A stretch of DNA of 7,037 nucleotides from positions 467 through 7,503 of the forward strand of contig DMHA01000380.1 of the NCBI GenBank assembly GCA_003449615.1, written 5' to 3'. Shown here in pieces: positions 1-5,615 of this stretch. Under the pieces are notes generated by a model. That model was not told where the DNA came from, made no database searches, and saw nothing but the letters and a program-made list of their open reading frames with translations. Position 1 is the stretch's first letter. Each line of letters starts with the position of its first letter. The position numbers and the translations under genes are program-made. Source of the stretch: Flavobacterium sp. Its GTDB lineage: Bacteria; Bacteroidota; Bacteroidia; Flavobacteriales; Flavobacteriaceae.

Positions 1-16
1 AACGGTTTCAACCGTT
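1..16. repeat. Inverted repeat at the window edge, REP-like
   Basis: AACGGT (1-6) and ACCGTT (11-16) form a perfect inverted repeat around TTCA. It is more GC-rich than its surroundings and may continue left of the window. Its shape resembles the short palindromic REP units scattered in some Bacteroidota genomes. That is an impression from shape only, and no second copy is present here. A second small inverted repeat follows (ATTCCA at 57-62, TGGAAT at 70-75). Confidence 0.3.
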
Positions 17-106
17 GGTACTTGAAGTATTTAATAATGCAATTTGTCGAACACACATTCCATTTCTAGTGGAATATTTTGTAAATATTTTTGGTATTAA
101 ACAAAC

Positions 107-144
107 AAAAAAACTGCCAAAACACTATAAAAGTATCTTGGCAG
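107..144 (-). terminator. Rho-independent terminator of the porin gene
   Basis: CTGCCAA (114-120) and TTGGCAG (138-144) form a 7-bp stem, with a further ACT/AGT pairing inside the loop. Read on the - strand, the hairpin is followed at once by seven T residues (113 down to 107). It lies about 40 nt past the stop codon of the gene ending at 183, so it fits as that gene's terminator. The + strand side has A residues rather than T, so it should work mainly in the - direction. Confidence 0.75.
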
Positions 145-182
145 CCAAAAAAAAATATTTTTAAATAATTTATATACTCAAA

Positions 183-1214
183 TTAAAATCCGTAAACAAC
201 GGCCAATAAAGCTTGAGAAAAAGATTTTGTTGAAGCCATATCAGAATCAACAAATATTTCGTCTTTACCGTTATCTAATCTAAATTCTGGAATAATTGTC
301 AAACCACCTACTTTATAGTTACCTGATAAAGTGAAAGCTGTTACAGAAGTGTCACCAGAACCTTTTTTCCAATCGAAATATTCTGCACGTAATCCTAAAG
401 CAAAAGCATCAGTTATAGCATAAGATGGGTAAAGAGCAAATCCTGTATAACCAACTTTACCTTCGTTAGAGAAATCAGCAGCATTTAAACCCAATTTAAA
501 TTCTTTAGTAAGTTGGAATGTTGCAGTTAAATCAAAAATAGTACCGCTAACAGAACCATCCATAAAGTTAAGGTAAGCACTAGTTCCTTCGGATGTATAA
601 GACAATTGACCTCCTACTGCGTTTAATCCTTTAGCAGAATCAGCTTTATAAGAATTCCAACTATCATTAAACACACCCAACATTGCACCAAATTTATCTG
701 ATATTTTATAATTAGCCTTAACACCAGCATTTTGGAATGGACCATTAGTAAACATATAAGAAGTAGAATAGTGGAAGTTAGCTACTGGAGAGATTACTTC
801 ATAACCAATAAAAGTTCCCATGTAACCAGCAGTCATACTAAATTTGTCAGTAAATGCGTAAGTTGCATATAAATTTTGAATGTGAAAAGATTGACCACCT
901 ACATCTGGAATTGATTGTTTTTCGCCTCTTGGACCAAAAGAAACTTCACCAACAAAAGAAGCTTTTCCAGTCGATTTCTTTAAAGCAATATCAATCATTC
1001 CTAAAGAAACAGAATTTTGATCTGTTCCAAAACTTGTGTAAGGTTGACCCGGATATCCTTCTCCATTTGAATTTGAAATTTTAGAAAAATCATACTTGTA
1101 ATACAAATCACCAGAACCTGAAATTTCAAGTGGAGTAGATTTTGGTGCTTCGGTTTCCTGTGCAAACGTTATGCTCGAAAGCATTAATGCTAAAATAATT
1201 GTTACTTTTTTCAT
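183..1214 (-). CDS. Outer-membrane beta-barrel porin (OmpL-like, Bbp2-type)
   Basis: The 343-residue protein starts with a clear Sec signal peptide: MKK, then a hydrophobic stretch, then SITFAQ, with cleavage likely near residue 18 or 19. The rest is rich in Gly, Ser, Tyr and Phe, with alternating polar and hydrophobic short strands (for example LGLRAEYFDW and LTIIPEFRLDN). It ends in VVYGF, the C-terminal aromatic residue typical of beta-barrels handled by the BAM complex. No cysteine or enzymatic motif is seen. Size and style match the putative OmpL-like beta-barrel porin-2 group common in Bacteroidota, inferred to form a pore for small solutes in the outer membrane. The substrate cannot be told from sequence. 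The gene is transcribed alone: a terminator follows it, and the next gene diverges from it. The start ATG (1214-1212) directly precedes the signal peptide. There is no strong Shine-Dalgarno site, only A-rich leader, which is usual for this phylum. Confidence 0.85.
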   Translation of the reverse strand: MKKVTIILALMLSSITFAQETEAPKSTPLEISGSGDLYYKYDFSKISNSNGEGYPGQPYTSFGTDQNSVSLGMIDIALKKSTGKASFVGEVSFGPRGEKQSIPDVGGQSFHIQNLYATYAFTDKFSMTAGYMGTFIGYEVISPVANFHYSTSYMFTNGPFQNAGVKANYKISDKFGAMLGVFNDSWNSYKADSAKGLNAVGGQLSYTSEGTSAYLNFMDGSVSGTIFDLTATFQLTKEFKLGLNAADFSNEGKVGYTGFALYPSYAITDAFALGLRAEYFDWKKGSGDTSVTAFTLSGNYKVGGLTIIPEFRLDNGKDEIFVDSDMASTKSFSQALLAVVYGF

Positions 1215-1283
1215 GTTTGTTTTTAGTTTAATTGTTAATTAATTTTTTGGTTTTAAATTTCTTTCTACCTAAATCGTTTTCAA

Positions 1284-1318
1284 TAAATATAAGAAAACAT
1301 CATATTAGTAAATCAAAA
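1284..1318 (-). promoter_or_regulatory. Candidate promoter of the porin gene
   Basis: On the - strand, TTTTG (1318-1314) is followed after 22 bp by TATATTTA (1291-1284). This resembles the Bacteroidota -33 (TTTG) and -7 (TAnnTTTG) elements with one mismatch in the -7 box. It would give a leader of about 65 nt. Two other boxes fit TAnnTTTG exactly on this strand, TAGATTTG (1356-1349) and TAGTTTTG (1374-1367), but I find no well-spaced -33 element for either. The true start is therefore undecided. Confidence 0.35.
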
Positions 1319-1502
1319 TTTGTGTTGAAAAAGAATATTTTTCTGTGGCAAATCTATCAACTTTTGCAAAACTAAAATAGTTTAAATCGCCTTTTTTGAC
1401 TTATTACCGAAAGAATTATCGATAACCAATATTTGACAACCAAAAAATATATTATCCTTATTTAAACGAATATTTTTTATTATATTTTTATTTTTATTTT
1501 TT

Positions 1503-1638
1503 GAAATACCCCCTATTTTTTATCTGTTTTAGTAAAATGTATTAAAAAAATAGATACAAAATAGCTAAATTTGATTAAAAAAAATTAATCACCCCTAAAT
1601 AATCACCCCTAATATTAATTTAATAAATTATTAAATTA
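1503..1638. promoter_or_regulatory. Cluster of ACCCCTA motifs and palindromes in the divergent intergenic region
   Basis: The roughly 680-bp gap between the diverging units is mostly AT-rich and has no convincing gene. Within it, TACCCCCTA lies at 1507-1515. The 12-mer AATCACCCCTAA occurs twice with a 14-bp period (1587-1598 and 1601-1612). The inverted repeat TGATTAA/TTAATCA (1572-1578, 1585-1591) abuts the first copy. A perfect odd palindrome with 11-bp arms around A1627 (1616-1638) follows the second. The C runs stand out against the AT background. This could be a binding region for a regulator of the porin or of the small-protein/SulP unit. No specific regulator can be named, and AT palindromes arise easily by chance here. 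Confidence 0.35.
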
Positions 1639-1858
1639 TTTCAAGCAATAGACAAACGAAACTTAAACTAATGAATTTGCACAGCATAATATTTCTTTTT
1701 TTTGAACGAAATTTCCATTTTCATAAACATTTAGACAACAAAATTTATAAGCAATTTTTATTTTTAAGAAATGAATAGATTCAAAAGATTAGCGTTTTAT
1801 ATTCATTAAATTTTACTCATAATAAGATGTTAATTTTAATTTAAATTCAAACTTGTAA

Positions 1859-1889
1859 TTTCAATATCATCACATTAATTCTATATTTG
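1859..1889 (+). promoter_or_regulatory. Promoter of the small-protein/SulP unit
   Basis: TATATTTG (1882-1889) matches the Bacteroidota -7 consensus TAnnTTTG perfectly. A TTTC (1859-1862) stands 19 bp upstream as a one-mismatch -33 element. The expected transcription start is about 4-7 nt past the box, near 1893-1896. That places it at or just before the ATG at 1896, so the mRNA would be leaderless or nearly so. The in-frame TTG at 1887 lies inside this box and is therefore unlikely to be the start codon. Confidence 0.6.
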
Positions 1890-1895
1890 CCCACT

Positions 1896-2177
1896 ATGAA
1901 AATGATTGCACAACTATTATTGTTCGTTTTTGTAAGCTTTCTTATTACACCGGCAGTTATTAGCGCAATGGAAAGGAATGCTGATATGTCATCATTTTAT
2001 GGTTTTACGGAAGAAGAAAAAGCACAAAAAGAAATTCAAGCCATAATTAGTGTTGAATTTGCAAGTACTCCTGTCGATTTATCTCAATTGAATTCACTTT
2101 CATTTTTCTCCAAAAGTGTTTCCAAACACGATACAATTTTCTCCAAGATTTTTATTCCCCCACCCAAACAAGTTTAA
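1896..2177 (+). CDS. Small exported or membrane-anchored protein of unknown function, upstream of SulP
   Basis: I do not recognise a named family. The 93-residue product begins MKMIAQLLLFVFVSFLITPAVISA, a strongly hydrophobic segment at about residues 4-22 that works as a signal peptide or single membrane anchor. An acidic, Gln/Lys-rich stretch follows (FTEEEKAQKEIQAI, about residues 36-49), then a Ser/Phe-rich part. The end is basic and proline-rich (IFIPPPKQV). There is no cysteine, so it is not a lipoprotein. ATG at 1896 was chosen because the TTG at 1887 falls inside a perfect -7 promoter box; a second ATG at 1902 is also possible. The SulP gene follows 85 bp later on the same strand with no convincing terminator between, so the two are probably co-transcribed. 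A role beside the transporter is possible but is only inferred from position. Confidence 0.7.
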   Translation: MKMIAQLLLFVFVSFLITPAVISAMERNADMSSFYGFTEEEKAQKEIQAIISVEFASTPVDLSQLNSLSFFSKSVSKHDTIFSKIFIPPPKQV

Positions 2178-2262
2178 TGCAATATTGGTTTTAATTTTTT
2201 TAAATCAATTTATCCAATTAATTTTGACAAATTCTATGTATTTAATTTTTTAATAAGGTATA

Positions 2263-3858
2263 ATGACAAAAAAAATCAATCTTTTTGCCAACCTTAAATC
2301 TGATTTCGCATCGGGTTTAGTGGTTTTTTTAGTGGCACTTCCGTTATGTTTAGGTATTGCTATGGCTTCGGGCGCACCTTTATTTTCAGGTATTATTTCA
2401 GGTATTATTGGCGGAATCGTGGTGGGCTATTTGAGCAAATCTCATTTAAGCGTTTCCGGACCAGCGGCAGGATTAACCGCAATTGTTTTAACAGCCATAA
2501 CTGATTTGGGTGCGTTTGATATTTTTTTAACAGCCGTTTTTATTGCGGGTTTAATTCAATTGGCACTTGGTTTCATTAAAGCGGGAAGTATTTCAAATTA
2601 TTTTCCTACCAATGTAATCGAAGGAATGTTAGCAGGAATTGGTATTATAATTATTCTAAAACAACTACCACACGCTTTTGGATATGACAGTGATTTTGAA
2701 GGCGATTTAGCTTTTTCACAAGCGGATGGAAGCAATACATTTTCGTCCTTATTGGGGATTGTCAATTATATTCAGATTGGAGCAATATTGGTAACAGTTA
2801 TCTCATTAATTATTTTAATTGCTTGGGATAAAATACCTTTTCTAAAGAGTTTAAAATTAATACCTGGAGCACTTATTGCCGTAATTTTAGGCGTGGTATT
2901 AAATGAAATTTTCCTTTCGATGGGGAGTTCGCTGGCAATATCAAAAGAACATTTGGTTTCTTTACCCATTCCATCTACATTAGAAGAGTTCAAACAAATT
3001 ATTGTAACGCCTAATTTTTCTGGAATTACCAATCCAAAAGTTTGGATAATTGGACTTACTATTGCAATAGTAGCTTCGATAGAAACCTTATTGTGTATTG
3101 AAGCCGCTGACAGAATGGACGTTCACAAACGTTATACAGACACCAATGTCGAGCTGAAAGCACAAGGAATTGGCAACTTGGTTAGCTCTCTTTTGGGAGG
3201 ATTGCCAATGACATCTGTAGTGGTTCGGACATCGGCAAATAATAATGCTGGGGCAAAATCTAAAATGTCTGCCATCATCCACGGAATATTATTATTGATA
3301 AGTGTACTGACAATTCCAGCAATATTGAATAAAATTCCACTAGCCACTTTAGCCGCCATATTGTTGTTGGTAGGCTACAAACTGGCAAAACCAGCCACTT
3401 TCAAACATTTTTGGAAGAACGGAAAATACCAATTTGTCCCTTTTATTGCCACTTTATTAGCGGTTGTGTTTTTGGACTTGTTAAAAGGTGTTGCTTTGGG
3501 GTTGATTATCAGTGTTTTTGCCATCTTGCGAGGAAATATGAAAAGAGCCTATCACTTTAGAAAAGAAGAATATCACGATGGCGATGTAATTCATATTGAT
3601 TTGGCCCAAGAAGTATCTTTCTTGAATAAAGCTGCAATTAAACAAACTTTGAGTAAAATTCCAGAAAATTCTAAAGTAATTATTAATGCTCAAGACACGG
3701 TTTACATTGCACACGATGTATTGGATTTAATTAAAGAATTCAAAAAAATAAGGGCAAAAGAAGAAAATATTAAAGTGAAATTGACTGGATTTAAAAAAGA
3801 ATACGAGCTAGAAAATACCGGTGAAGAAGAAAAACATGTTTTCGTTACTACGTCTTAA
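2263..3858 (+). CDS. SulP-family inorganic anion permease with C-terminal STAS-like domain
   Basis: The 531-residue inner-membrane protein carries many hydrophobic segments between about residues 12 and 422. It shows family landmarks: the third-segment motif VSGPAAGLTA (64-73) and the conserved block from GIGNLVSSLLGGLP to RTSANNNAGAKSKMSAIIHG (302-341). Residues from about 435 onward (DVIHIDLAQEVSFLNKAAI, later NAQDTVYIAHDVLDLI) have the strand/helix pattern of a short STAS domain, as in many bacterial SulP transporters. The family moves sulfate, bicarbonate or other anions with a proton or sodium. The substrate here cannot be decided: no carbonic anhydrase or sulfate-assimilation gene is adjacent. 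ATG at 2263 has AAGG 4 nt upstream (2255-2258), an acceptable though close ribosome site. The gene probably shares the promoter of the small gene upstream. Its first convincing terminator is about 340 nt past the stop. Confidence 0.92.
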   Translation: MTKKINLFANLKSDFASGLVVFLVALPLCLGIAMASGAPLFSGIISGIIGGIVVGYLSKSHLSVSGPAAGLTAIVLTAITDLGAFDIFLTAVFIAGLIQLALGFIKAGSISNYFPTNVIEGMLAGIGIIIILKQLPHAFGYDSDFEGDLAFSQADGSNTFSSLLGIVNYIQIGAILVTVISLIILIAWDKIPFLKSLKLIPGALIAVILGVVLNEIFLSMGSSLAISKEHLVSLPIPSTLEEFKQIIVTPNFSGITNPKVWIIGLTIAIVASIETLLCIEAADRMDVHKRYTDTNVELKAQGIGNLVSSLLGGLPMTSVVVRTSANNNAGAKSKMSAIIHGILLLISVLTIPAILNKIPLATLAAILLLVGYKLAKPATFKHFWKNGKYQFVPFIATLLAVVFLDLLKGVALGLIISVFAILRGNMKRAYHFRKEEYHDGDVIHIDLAQEVSFLNKAAIKQTLSKIPENSKVIINAQDTVYIAHDVLDLIKEFKKIRAKEENIKVKLTGFKKEYELENTGEEEKHVFVTTS

Positions 3859-3899
3859 ATTAATCATTTAATCAATAAAAAATTTAAACCACTTCAAAA

Positions 3900-4001
3900 T
3901 TAAATTGAGAAAAAAATGACTGCTTTGATAATAATACCGATTAGCAATATATAAGAGTCCCATAAATTGTACTCAATATATTGTCTAACGGCATTAACCA
4001 T
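3900..4001 (-). CDS. Possible 33-residue hydrophobic peptide ORF, or a gene relic
   Basis: The - strand reads ATG (4001-3999) through 33 codons to TAA (3902-3900). The peptide begins MVNAVRQYIEYNLWDSY, continues with a hydrophobic helix (YILLIGIII, Lys, AVIFFSI) long enough to cross a membrane, and resembles a small membrane protein or the C-terminus of a larger one. In the same frame upstream, codons from ATG 4070-4068 encode MGVGFQIIPIVVLKWSNPF before a TAA. The whole may therefore be a broken gene with an in-frame stop. The ATG sits in the 3' arm (as transcribed) of a long inverted repeat. No Shine-Dalgarno site or good promoter is seen. I cannot name a family, and chance is a real alternative in AT-rich DNA. 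Confidence 0.25.
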   Translation of the reverse strand: MVNAVRQYIEYNLWDSYILLIGIIIKAVIFFSI

Positions 4002-4046
4002 TGTAAAATTTTAAAATGGATTAGACCATTTTAAAACTACAATTGG
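3998..4046. repeat. Long imperfect inverted repeat
   Basis: Arms of 22 nt (3998-4019) and 21 nt (4026-4046) surround a 6-nt loop, ATTAGA. The inner 11 bp of each arm are perfectly complementary (4009-4019 with 4026-4036). The outer parts, CCATTGT and ACAATTGG, pair with a one-base bulge. No T run follows on either strand, so it is not an ordinary terminator. It could be an RNA hairpin, a regulator site or the remnant of a small palindromic element. Confidence 0.6.
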
Positions 4047-4110
4047 TATAATTTGAAAGCCAACACCCATTTTTATTGAAACAAATAACAATAAACACTA
4101 TATAGAGTAC

Positions 4111-4126
4111 TCCCGAATCTTCGGGA
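4111..4126. repeat. Short GC-rich hairpin sequence
   Basis: TCCCGAA (4111-4117) and TTCGGGA (4120-4126) are perfect 7-bp inverted arms with a 2-nt gap, preceded by the overlapping palindrome GAGTACTC (4105-4112). No T run follows on either strand, so termination is doubtful. It is one of few GC-rich patches in the 430-bp gap between SulP and the monooxygenase gene. The rest of that gap shows only the long inverted repeat, the possible small ORF and the terminator. Confidence 0.4.
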
Positions 4127-4197
4127 TGAACAGCCAGTAAGTGCTAATTTTACAGTTTTGCGTTTTTTTTAAATTTTCAATAAACAATGCGTTTAAA

Positions 4198-4277
4198 ATA
4201 AAAAACCTACCCAAGATTTTAAATTCTGGGTAGGTTTTTCGTCTAACCAAATCACCATTCTTTTAATACTTTCTCAA
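4198..4277. repeat. Direct repeat copy 1 (80 bp, contains terminator)
   Basis: This stretch matches 5521-5600 over its whole 80-bp length in the same orientation. It includes the hairpin, the identical run TAGGTTTTTCGTCTAACC (4231-4248, within a longer match) and, with six mismatches in the last 26 positions, the tail up to CTCAA. It lies between the stop codons of SulP and the monooxygenase. The copies differ by a few substitutions and compensating one-base indels, so the duplication is not very recent. Confidence 0.85.
4201..4239. terminator. Bidirectional terminator between SulP and the monooxygenase gene
   Basis: AAAAACCTACCCA (4201-4213) and TGGGTAGGTTTTT (4227-4239) form a 13-bp perfect stem with a 13-nt loop. 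The GC-rich core is flanked by A runs on one side and T runs on the other, so the hairpin ends in U-rich RNA in both directions. It can serve the convergent SulP (+) and monooxygenase (-) genes. Confidence 0.88.
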
Positions 4278-4289
4278 GTAGAATGTTTT

Positions 4290-5372
4290 TTAGATTCGTG
4301 TTTCAATTAAAATATTTGAATATATTTTATCAAACATAAATTTCGGCGTAAATTTAAATCCAATTTTTATAAAATAATTCGCTATTTTACTTTTTTGGTG
4401 TACCATTTTGCCAAACCTCCAAGATTGAGATACAATTGTGTTTATTTTTTTAGTTCTTTTGGATTGAAATATTTCAAATATTTCTTTTGTTGAATGACTT
4501 TTGTTGTTTAATAAATTGGCTAGCAAATAGGAATCTTCCATTGCTAAACACGCTCCATTAGCCATATTTGGTGTTGTTGGATGAATAGAATCCCCAATCA
4601 TCAGAGTATTGTTTTTATACCAACTTAACTTTTTCCTTTTTGTTGGATTTATATCCAACAATTCTGCAAAATAAATATTTTCTGATTTTTCAATAACTTC
4701 AGCTACAATATTGTGATAATTTTTGAAATATGATTTTAAAACATTTTTATCCAAAGTTATTTTTTCATCTATTTGTTTTTCTTTAATTATGTACCAACTA
4801 TAGTAATTTTTTCCGGAATGAATAATTGCAAATCTCAAATTATTCCCAATAAAATCGTGATAAGAATTTTTAAATTTTTCGTCCAATTCAATTTCTGTAA
4901 TTCCTCTCCACAAAATTTGGTTGGAATCTCTTATTTTTAGTTCTGGATAAATTTCATTTCGTGTTTTTGAGTTTATTCCTTCGGCAGAAATTACAATTTC
5001 ACTTTCAATAAAATCATTTTTAGATTTATTTGAGTTAAGATGAATTTTATTTTTATCTAATTTTTTAAGGATTAATTCATAAAATAATTTTCGATTTACA
5101 GATAATGGTGAATTGTCCATTTTAAAAGAATTGATATAATTCAATTGCTTGTCAACGAAATGAAACTTTTTTATTTCTGCTCCAATTTCAGTAGTTTCAT
5201 CTAAAATCCTCCATTCTTTTAATATATGATGCATATTTGAACTAATCCCTAAACCTACATTTTCATAAGTTATTTCAGAATTTTGTTCAAACAAATTATA
5301 TTCAATTCCGTTAGTTTCTAATGCTAATGCAGTTGATAATCCTGATATTCCGCCTCCAATTATATTTATCAT
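4290..5372 (-). CDS. FAD-dependent monooxygenase (PHBH/UbiH-like, group A hydroxylase fold)
   Basis: The 360-residue protein has the three signatures of class A flavoprotein hydroxylases. The N-terminal dinucleotide-binding loop is GGGISG (residues 6-11) with Glu29 at the end of the second strand (LFEQ). The DG-type motif reads SAEGINSKTR (129-138), with Glu in place of the usual Asp. The GD motif is IGDSIHPTTPNMANG (259-273), followed by MED (278-280). Such enzymes use NAD(P)H and O2 to hydroxylate or epoxidise aromatic or polyene substrates; the substrate here is unknown. It is somewhat short: only about 22 residues separate LILKKL from the DG motif, where relatives usually have about twice as many. 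ATG at 5372 is preferred over the TTG at 5378, because MINIIGGG is the usual family opening. Coding GC is visibly lower than in SulP or the oxidoreductase. It is a single-gene unit with its own promoter and terminator, bracketed by 80-bp repeats. Confidence 0.88.
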   Translation of the reverse strand: MINIIGGGISGLSTALALETNGIEYNLFEQNSEITYENVGLGISSNMHHILKEWRILDETTEIGAEIKKFHFVDKQLNYINSFKMDNSPLSVNRKLFYELILKKLDKNKIHLNSNKSKNDFIESEIVISAEGINSKTRNEIYPELKIRDSNQILWRGITEIELDEKFKNSYHDFIGNNLRFAIIHSGKNYYSWYIIKEKQIDEKITLDKNVLKSYFKNYHNIVAEVIEKSENIYFAELLDINPTKRKKLSWYKNNTLMIGDSIHPTTPNMANGACLAMEDSYLLANLLNNKSHSTKEIFEIFQSKRTKKINTIVSQSWRFGKMVHQKSKIANYFIKIGFKFTPKFMFDKIYSNILIETRI

Positions 5373-5470
5373 TTTCAATTTTTTTGGTCATATTACTACC
5401 AACTTGCATTTACTCGCTACAAACTAGCATATAAGTAGCAAAAACAGTTAGATTATACCTATTGTGCTGT

Positions 5471-5510
5471 CAAATATATCTCAAATATACCATTTATCAC
5501 GAACTTTCAA
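5471..5510 (-). promoter_or_regulatory. Promoter of the monooxygenase gene, with tandem -7 boxes
   Basis: On the - strand, TATATTTG occurs twice, at 5489-5482 and 5478-5471, both perfect matches to the Bacteroidota -7 consensus and 11 bp apart. A TTG at 5510-5508 stands 18 bp upstream of the first box as a possible -33 element; no well-placed one is seen for the second. Transcription would leave a leader of about 90-105 nt. That leader contains a weak GCTAC/GTAGC inverted repeat (5416-5420, 5435-5439). Confidence 0.6.
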
Positions 5511-5520
5511 TAGCAATCCC

Positions 5521-5600
5521 ATAAAAAAACCTACCTAAGATTTAAATCCCGAGTAGGTTTTTCGTCTAACCAAATAACCAATATTTTAATGTGTTCTCAA
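5521..5600. repeat. Direct repeat copy 2 (80 bp, contains terminator)
   Basis: This is the partner of 4198-4277, same orientation and same length. It starts ATAAAAAAACCTACC and ends TTCTCAA, 15 bp short of the stop codon of the oxidoreductase gene. The promoter of the monooxygenase starts about 10 bp beyond its other end. The two copies therefore sit in equivalent places, just past the stop codons of two successive - strand genes. Confidence 0.85.
5525..5562 (-). terminator. Terminator of the pyruvate oxidoreductase gene
   Basis: AAAAACCTAC (5525-5534) pairs with GTAGGTTTTT (5553-5562), a 10-bp stem with an 18-nt loop that itself holds the palindrome GATTTAAATC (5539-5548). On the - strand it ends in a run of seven T residues (5529-5523). 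It lies about 55 nt past the stop at 5616. Compared with copy 1 the stem is three pairs shorter, because substitutions disrupt the C-rich inner part. Confidence 0.8.
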
Positions 5601-5615
5601 AATATTTTGAACACT

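Noticed and set aside
3..164. Open + strand frame of 53 codons running from the left edge to a TAA at 162-164.
   Set aside because: It has no recognisable protein features, runs straight through the porin terminator hairpin and ends in a lysine-rich A run. It is more likely non-coding.
854..1084. A + strand 76-codon frame inside the porin gene.
   Set aside because: It is antisense to a well-supported signal-peptide beta-barrel gene and has no start context or family features.
2184..2218. ATTGG/CCAAT inverted repeat between the small gene and SulP as a terminator.
   Set aside because: The stem is only 5 bp with a loop of about 25 nt and no GC-rich core or following T run, so it should not stop transcription.
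2772..3714. Several - strand frames of 64-86 codons across the SulP gene.
   Set aside because: They lie antisense to the conserved SulP core motifs and look like complementary-frame shadows.
3916..3954. A + strand ATG with codons for MTALIIIPISNI, similar at its start to the small potassium-pump subunit KdpF.
   Set aside because: Only the first four or so residues are suggestive, it stops after 12 codons, and no other kdp sequence is nearby. The opposite strand offers a longer frame over the same bases.
4111..4126. TCCCGAA/TTCGGGA hairpin as the SulP terminator.
   Set aside because: There is no T run downstream on either strand; the 13-bp stem at 4201-4239 is far better.
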